Source: Gammaproteobacteria bacterium
GTDB lineage: Bacteria > Pseudomonadota > Gammaproteobacteria > Pseudomonadales > Halieaceae
Assembly: GCA_002748505.1 (NCBI GenBank)
Contig: PDSN01000014.1
Span: 1-7,935 of the forward strand
Direction of reading: 5' to 3'
Length of the DNA stretch: 7,935 bases
The notes under the pieces were generated by a model that saw only the letters and a list, made by a program, of their open reading frames with translations, was not told the origin of the DNA and made no database searches. Every line of letters begins with the position of its first letter. The first letter of the stretch is position 1. This document shows positions 6,001 to 7,935 of the stretch, one piece after another. A program made the translations under genes and the position numbers.

Positions 6001-7005
6001 TCAATCAATGGGTGGCAGAGTGATGCCCGCTTGCTGCATGACTTGGGCGAACGCTTCGTCCACCTGTCTGAGTGTGGCGTAGTCCCGAGTGCCTCGACTG
6101 AGTAGACGCAGGCAGCCCGGCTGTGCCTCGCCGAGCAAAACCGGCGTGTTCTGTGGCGGCTGGTGCGGCTCGCCGCGCAGCGCTGCGTATTCCTGGGTCA
6201 GCTCGTGGTAGCGCGTTGCCATCTGTGCGCCGCCGCCGGTGGTGACGCCGCCGTGAATCTGGTGAAAACAACCTTCGCCGAACAAGTGATATAAGGTGAT
6301 GTCCTTTGCGTCGCAGCAGCGCTTGTAGAAATCCAGATTGGCCAGTCCGCCACCCGCGGAGCAAAAGCCCTCATCGTAGCCGCCCACTTCCTCATACAAT
6401 GTGCGCGGCACAACAATGCAGTTGGATTCAGCCAGTGGTGCCACCCAGCCGTATTTCGACGAACCCGCGAGGCTTGCGATATCAAACAGGCGATAGCCGT
6501 CATGGGGCCAGTTGATTGAGGCCAGTAAGCGATCTTCCAAAGCCTGATGATAACCGTGCTCGCTGGCAAGGCGTTGGTGGGCGGGCCCGAGATGAAAGCC
6601 CAGCACGCTGACCACTGCTCGTTGGCTCAAATGAAATGCCTGCTTCGACCAATGCAAAATCCCGGGCGAGAGTATCCGCGCACCATCGATAACAACGGCG
6701 ATATGTGAGCCGCGGGCCTGCTTCGCGGCCATGTTGATCGCAGGAACCGGTGAGGGGCTGGCATCGTCAATACGCAACAGGCGAAACTGTGAACCAAAGG
6801 CTTGAATATTCGCGGCATCAAGCGGCTCCGGGGAGCCGTTATCCACCACAATAACCTCATAGTTTATATGGTCGCTGCCGTGTTGATACTGTGCCTGCAG
6901 GGACTGCAAGGTGCGTGGAATTTCTCGTCCCATATCGTAAGCCACCACAATGAAACTGATGCAAAATGGTTTTGCGGCGCTGTGGCGGCGAAAAAACTGG
7001 CGCAT
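6001..7005 (-). CDS. Family 2 glycosyltransferase (GT-A fold)
   Basis: The protein is 334 residues with no signal peptide or membrane helix, so it is probably cytoplasmic or membrane-associated. Residues 15-110 form a GT-A nucleotide-sugar domain: CISFIVVAYDMGREIPRTLQSL (15-36), YEVIVVDNGSP (49-59, uracil/ribose-binding Asp) and AVVIDGARILSPG (103-115). The last stands where the usual DxD metal motif is expected but keeps only the first Asp. The acceptor side shows GGYDEGFCSAGGGLANLDFYKR (208-229), with a catalytic-base-type Asp in ANLD, and CFHQIHGGVTT (246-256), with a probable metal-binding His. The C-terminal 70 residues are less characteristic. Donor and acceptor are unknown. AGGA lies about 13 bases before the ATG, a little far. 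It diverges from the sulfotransferase gene over 137 bp, so a joint role in a sulfated surface glycan is possible but inferred. Confidence 0.82.
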   Translation of the reverse strand: MRQFFRRHSAAKPFCISFIVVAYDMGREIPRTLQSLQAQYQHGSDHINYEVIVVDNGSPEPLDAANIQAFGSQFRLLRIDDASPSPVPAINMAAKQARGSHIAVVIDGARILSPGILHWSKQAFHLSQRAVVSVLGFHLGPAHQRLASEHGYHQALEDRLLASINWPHDGYRLFDIASLAGSSKYGWVAPLAESNCIVVPRTLYEEVGGYDEGFCSAGGGLANLDFYKRCCDAKDITLYHLFGEGCFHQIHGGVTTGGGAQMATRYHELTQEYAALRGEPHQPPQNTPVLLGEAQPGCLRLLSRGTRDYATLRQVDEAFAQVMQQAGITLPPID

Positions 7006-7142
7006 AGATTGAAAAAATTCCTGAAAGATTGCTTATCTTAACAGGAATGCGGGTGACCGTTTAAGCGGTTTGTGGGAAACTTGCAGGCAGGAAATAACCG
7101 GCGGGTTATATCTCCATCAGGTAATTGCGGGAGCTCACCATT
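7006..7142. promoter_or_regulatory. Divergent intergenic region with a 14-bp near-palindrome
   Basis: The 137 bp between the two divergent starts should hold both promoters. ACCGTTTAAGCGGT at 7056-7069 is a palindrome with six of seven base pairs matched (ACCG-TTAA-CGGT type), almost midway between the starts, and could be an operator shared by both genes. GGGAG at 7129-7133 is the ribosome binding site of the plus-strand gene. No -35/-10 pair stands out: TTATAT at 7106-7111 is a possible plus-strand -10 with a poor -35, and TAAGAT on the minus strand with TTAAAC 18 bases upstream is an equally weak candidate for the glycosyltransferase. Confidence 0.35.
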
Positions 7143-7935
7143 ATGCAAAACGTCGTTATTCTCGGCATGCATCGCTCGGGAACATCGATGCTGGCGGCGT
7201 ATTTATGCCAGGCTGGTTTATCTGCTGGCGCGCCACATGAATTGCTGCCGGCGCAGACAGATAACCCCGAGGGCTTTTATGAGCGTTTGGATGTGGTTGC
7301 CTGTAACGACCAAATGCTCGCCGCGCGCGGTGGAAGCTGGATGCAGCCGCCCGTTGTGGATGCGTTTTTGCAAGATGACGAAGTGCAAAAACTGAAAGAT
7401 GTTATTGCAGGGCTGCCCGAATCCTATGTGTTAAAAGATCCGCGTATGATGCTCACCTGGCCGCTTTGGCGCGAGCATATTACGGAGGCCGTGGTTGTTT
7501 ATTTATACCGTGAACCCCTGGCGGTGGCGCATTCCTTACAGCGTCGCCACGGTTTTCCTCTGAGCTATGGTCTGGCGCTGTGGGAGTATTACAATGCCAG
7601 CGCGCTGCAGACCTTGGCCGGCAGTCATGTTTTGTATCTGGCCTATGAAGATATTGCAAGCGACCCAGAGCGTGTGCTTGGACGGTTAATCGGCGACTTA
7701 TCAGCACGCGGCGTGAAGTGCAAAGCGCCACCCGGTGTTAATTTTAACGCCAGGCTCAATCATGCTCCAGGTATTGAAGACGGCCAGGTATTGTTAAGCG
7801 ATAGTCAGCGCCAATTACAAGCTTACAGTGAAAATCTGAAAAAGCAGGGTTTTAAGCAGGCACCGCCTTTTTTTCAGCCGCAGGTGCTGCGCTGTCGCTT
7901 AATGGATTTTGCCACCGCGTTTGCGCCCTTGGGTG
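7143..7935 (+). CDS. Sulfotransferase family protein (partial, runs off the window)
   Basis: The open frame from ATG 7143 covers 264 codons without a stop. The N-terminal P-loop is VVILGMHRSGTSMLAAYL (4-21), with GMHRSGTS as the PAPS 5'-phosphate-binding loop. DNPEGFYE (40-47) follows. YVLKDPRMMLTWPLW (95-109) is the LKDPR block of bacterial sulfotransferase-like proteins, and YLYREPLAVAHSLQRRHGF (120-138) corresponds to the 3'-phosphate-binding Arg/Ser region. LAYEDIASDPERVL (about 169-182) resembles the YEDL segment. Such enzymes move sulfate from PAPS to a sugar, lipid or other hydroxyl acceptor, usually in the cytoplasm. GGGAG lies 9 bases before the ATG. A C-terminal extension or fused domain beyond the window cannot be judged. 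It is divergent from the glycosyltransferase, so the pair may decorate the same glycan; that is inference. Confidence 0.78.
   Translation, partial: MQNVVILGMHRSGTSMLAAYLCQAGLSAGAPHELLPAQTDNPEGFYERLDVVACNDQMLAARGGSWMQPPVVDAFLQDDEVQKLKDVIAGLPESYVLKDPRMMLTWPLWREHITEAVVVYLYREPLAVAHSLQRRHGFPLSYGLALWEYYNASALQTLAGSHVLYLAYEDIASDPERVLGRLIGDLSARGVKCKAPPGVNFNARLNHAPGIEDGQVLLSDSQRQLQAYSENLKKQGFKQAPPFFQPQVLRCRLMDFATAFAPLG

Overview
The window reads as the chromosome of a gammaproteobacterium. The run riboflavin synthase, RibB-type DHBP synthase, lumazine synthase, nusB, thiL, pgpA is the classic gammaproteobacterial ribE-ribBX-ribH-nusB-thiL-pgpA block, and the proteins resemble the Pseudomonas/Cellvibrio-type marine lineages more than the enterics. 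This placement comes from protein motifs recalled from memory and from gene order; no search was possible.

Left part, 1-4599, plus strand: a tightly packed apparent operon. It holds the last 40 codons of ribE, then ribBX, ribH, nusB, a broken thiL, pgpA, and pldA, which starts inside the end of pgpA. It joins flavin synthesis, transcription antitermination, the last step of thiamine diphosphate synthesis, phosphatidylglycerol synthesis and outer-membrane phospholipid turnover. Two members are abnormal. The RibB-like protein has a degenerate GTP cyclohydrolase II domain, as is usual for RibBX, but it has also lost several catalytic residues of the DHBP synthase domain. ThiL has lost an internal piece of about 113 bp and is frameshifted, although both flanks are well conserved.

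Middle, 4600-6000: a short convergent intergenic region bounded by a 12-bp inverted repeat (11 of 12 paired), then a minus-strand multi-pass membrane protein of the putative 10-TM heavy-metal exporter type (ArsP_2/DUF2899-like). Its two halves carry the same LPGCG-x27-GDA motif, and the last helix predicted by that symmetry is missing. Upstream lies a good sigma-70 promoter (TTGAAA-17-TAGAAT) with a Fur-like box (15 of 19 matches) over the predicted transcription start. This argues for metal-responsive control and for translation starting at the second ATG.

Right part, 6001-7935: a divergent pair, a family 2 glycosyltransferase on the minus strand and a sulfotransferase-like P-loop protein on the plus strand that runs off the window. 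The two may belong to a surface-glycan locus continuing to the right.

No RNA gene, CRISPR array, recognisable insertion sequence or prophage was seen. I find no clear wholly new system. The strongest leads are the doubly degenerate RibBX, the recent thiL lesion and the Fur-boxed truncated exporter.
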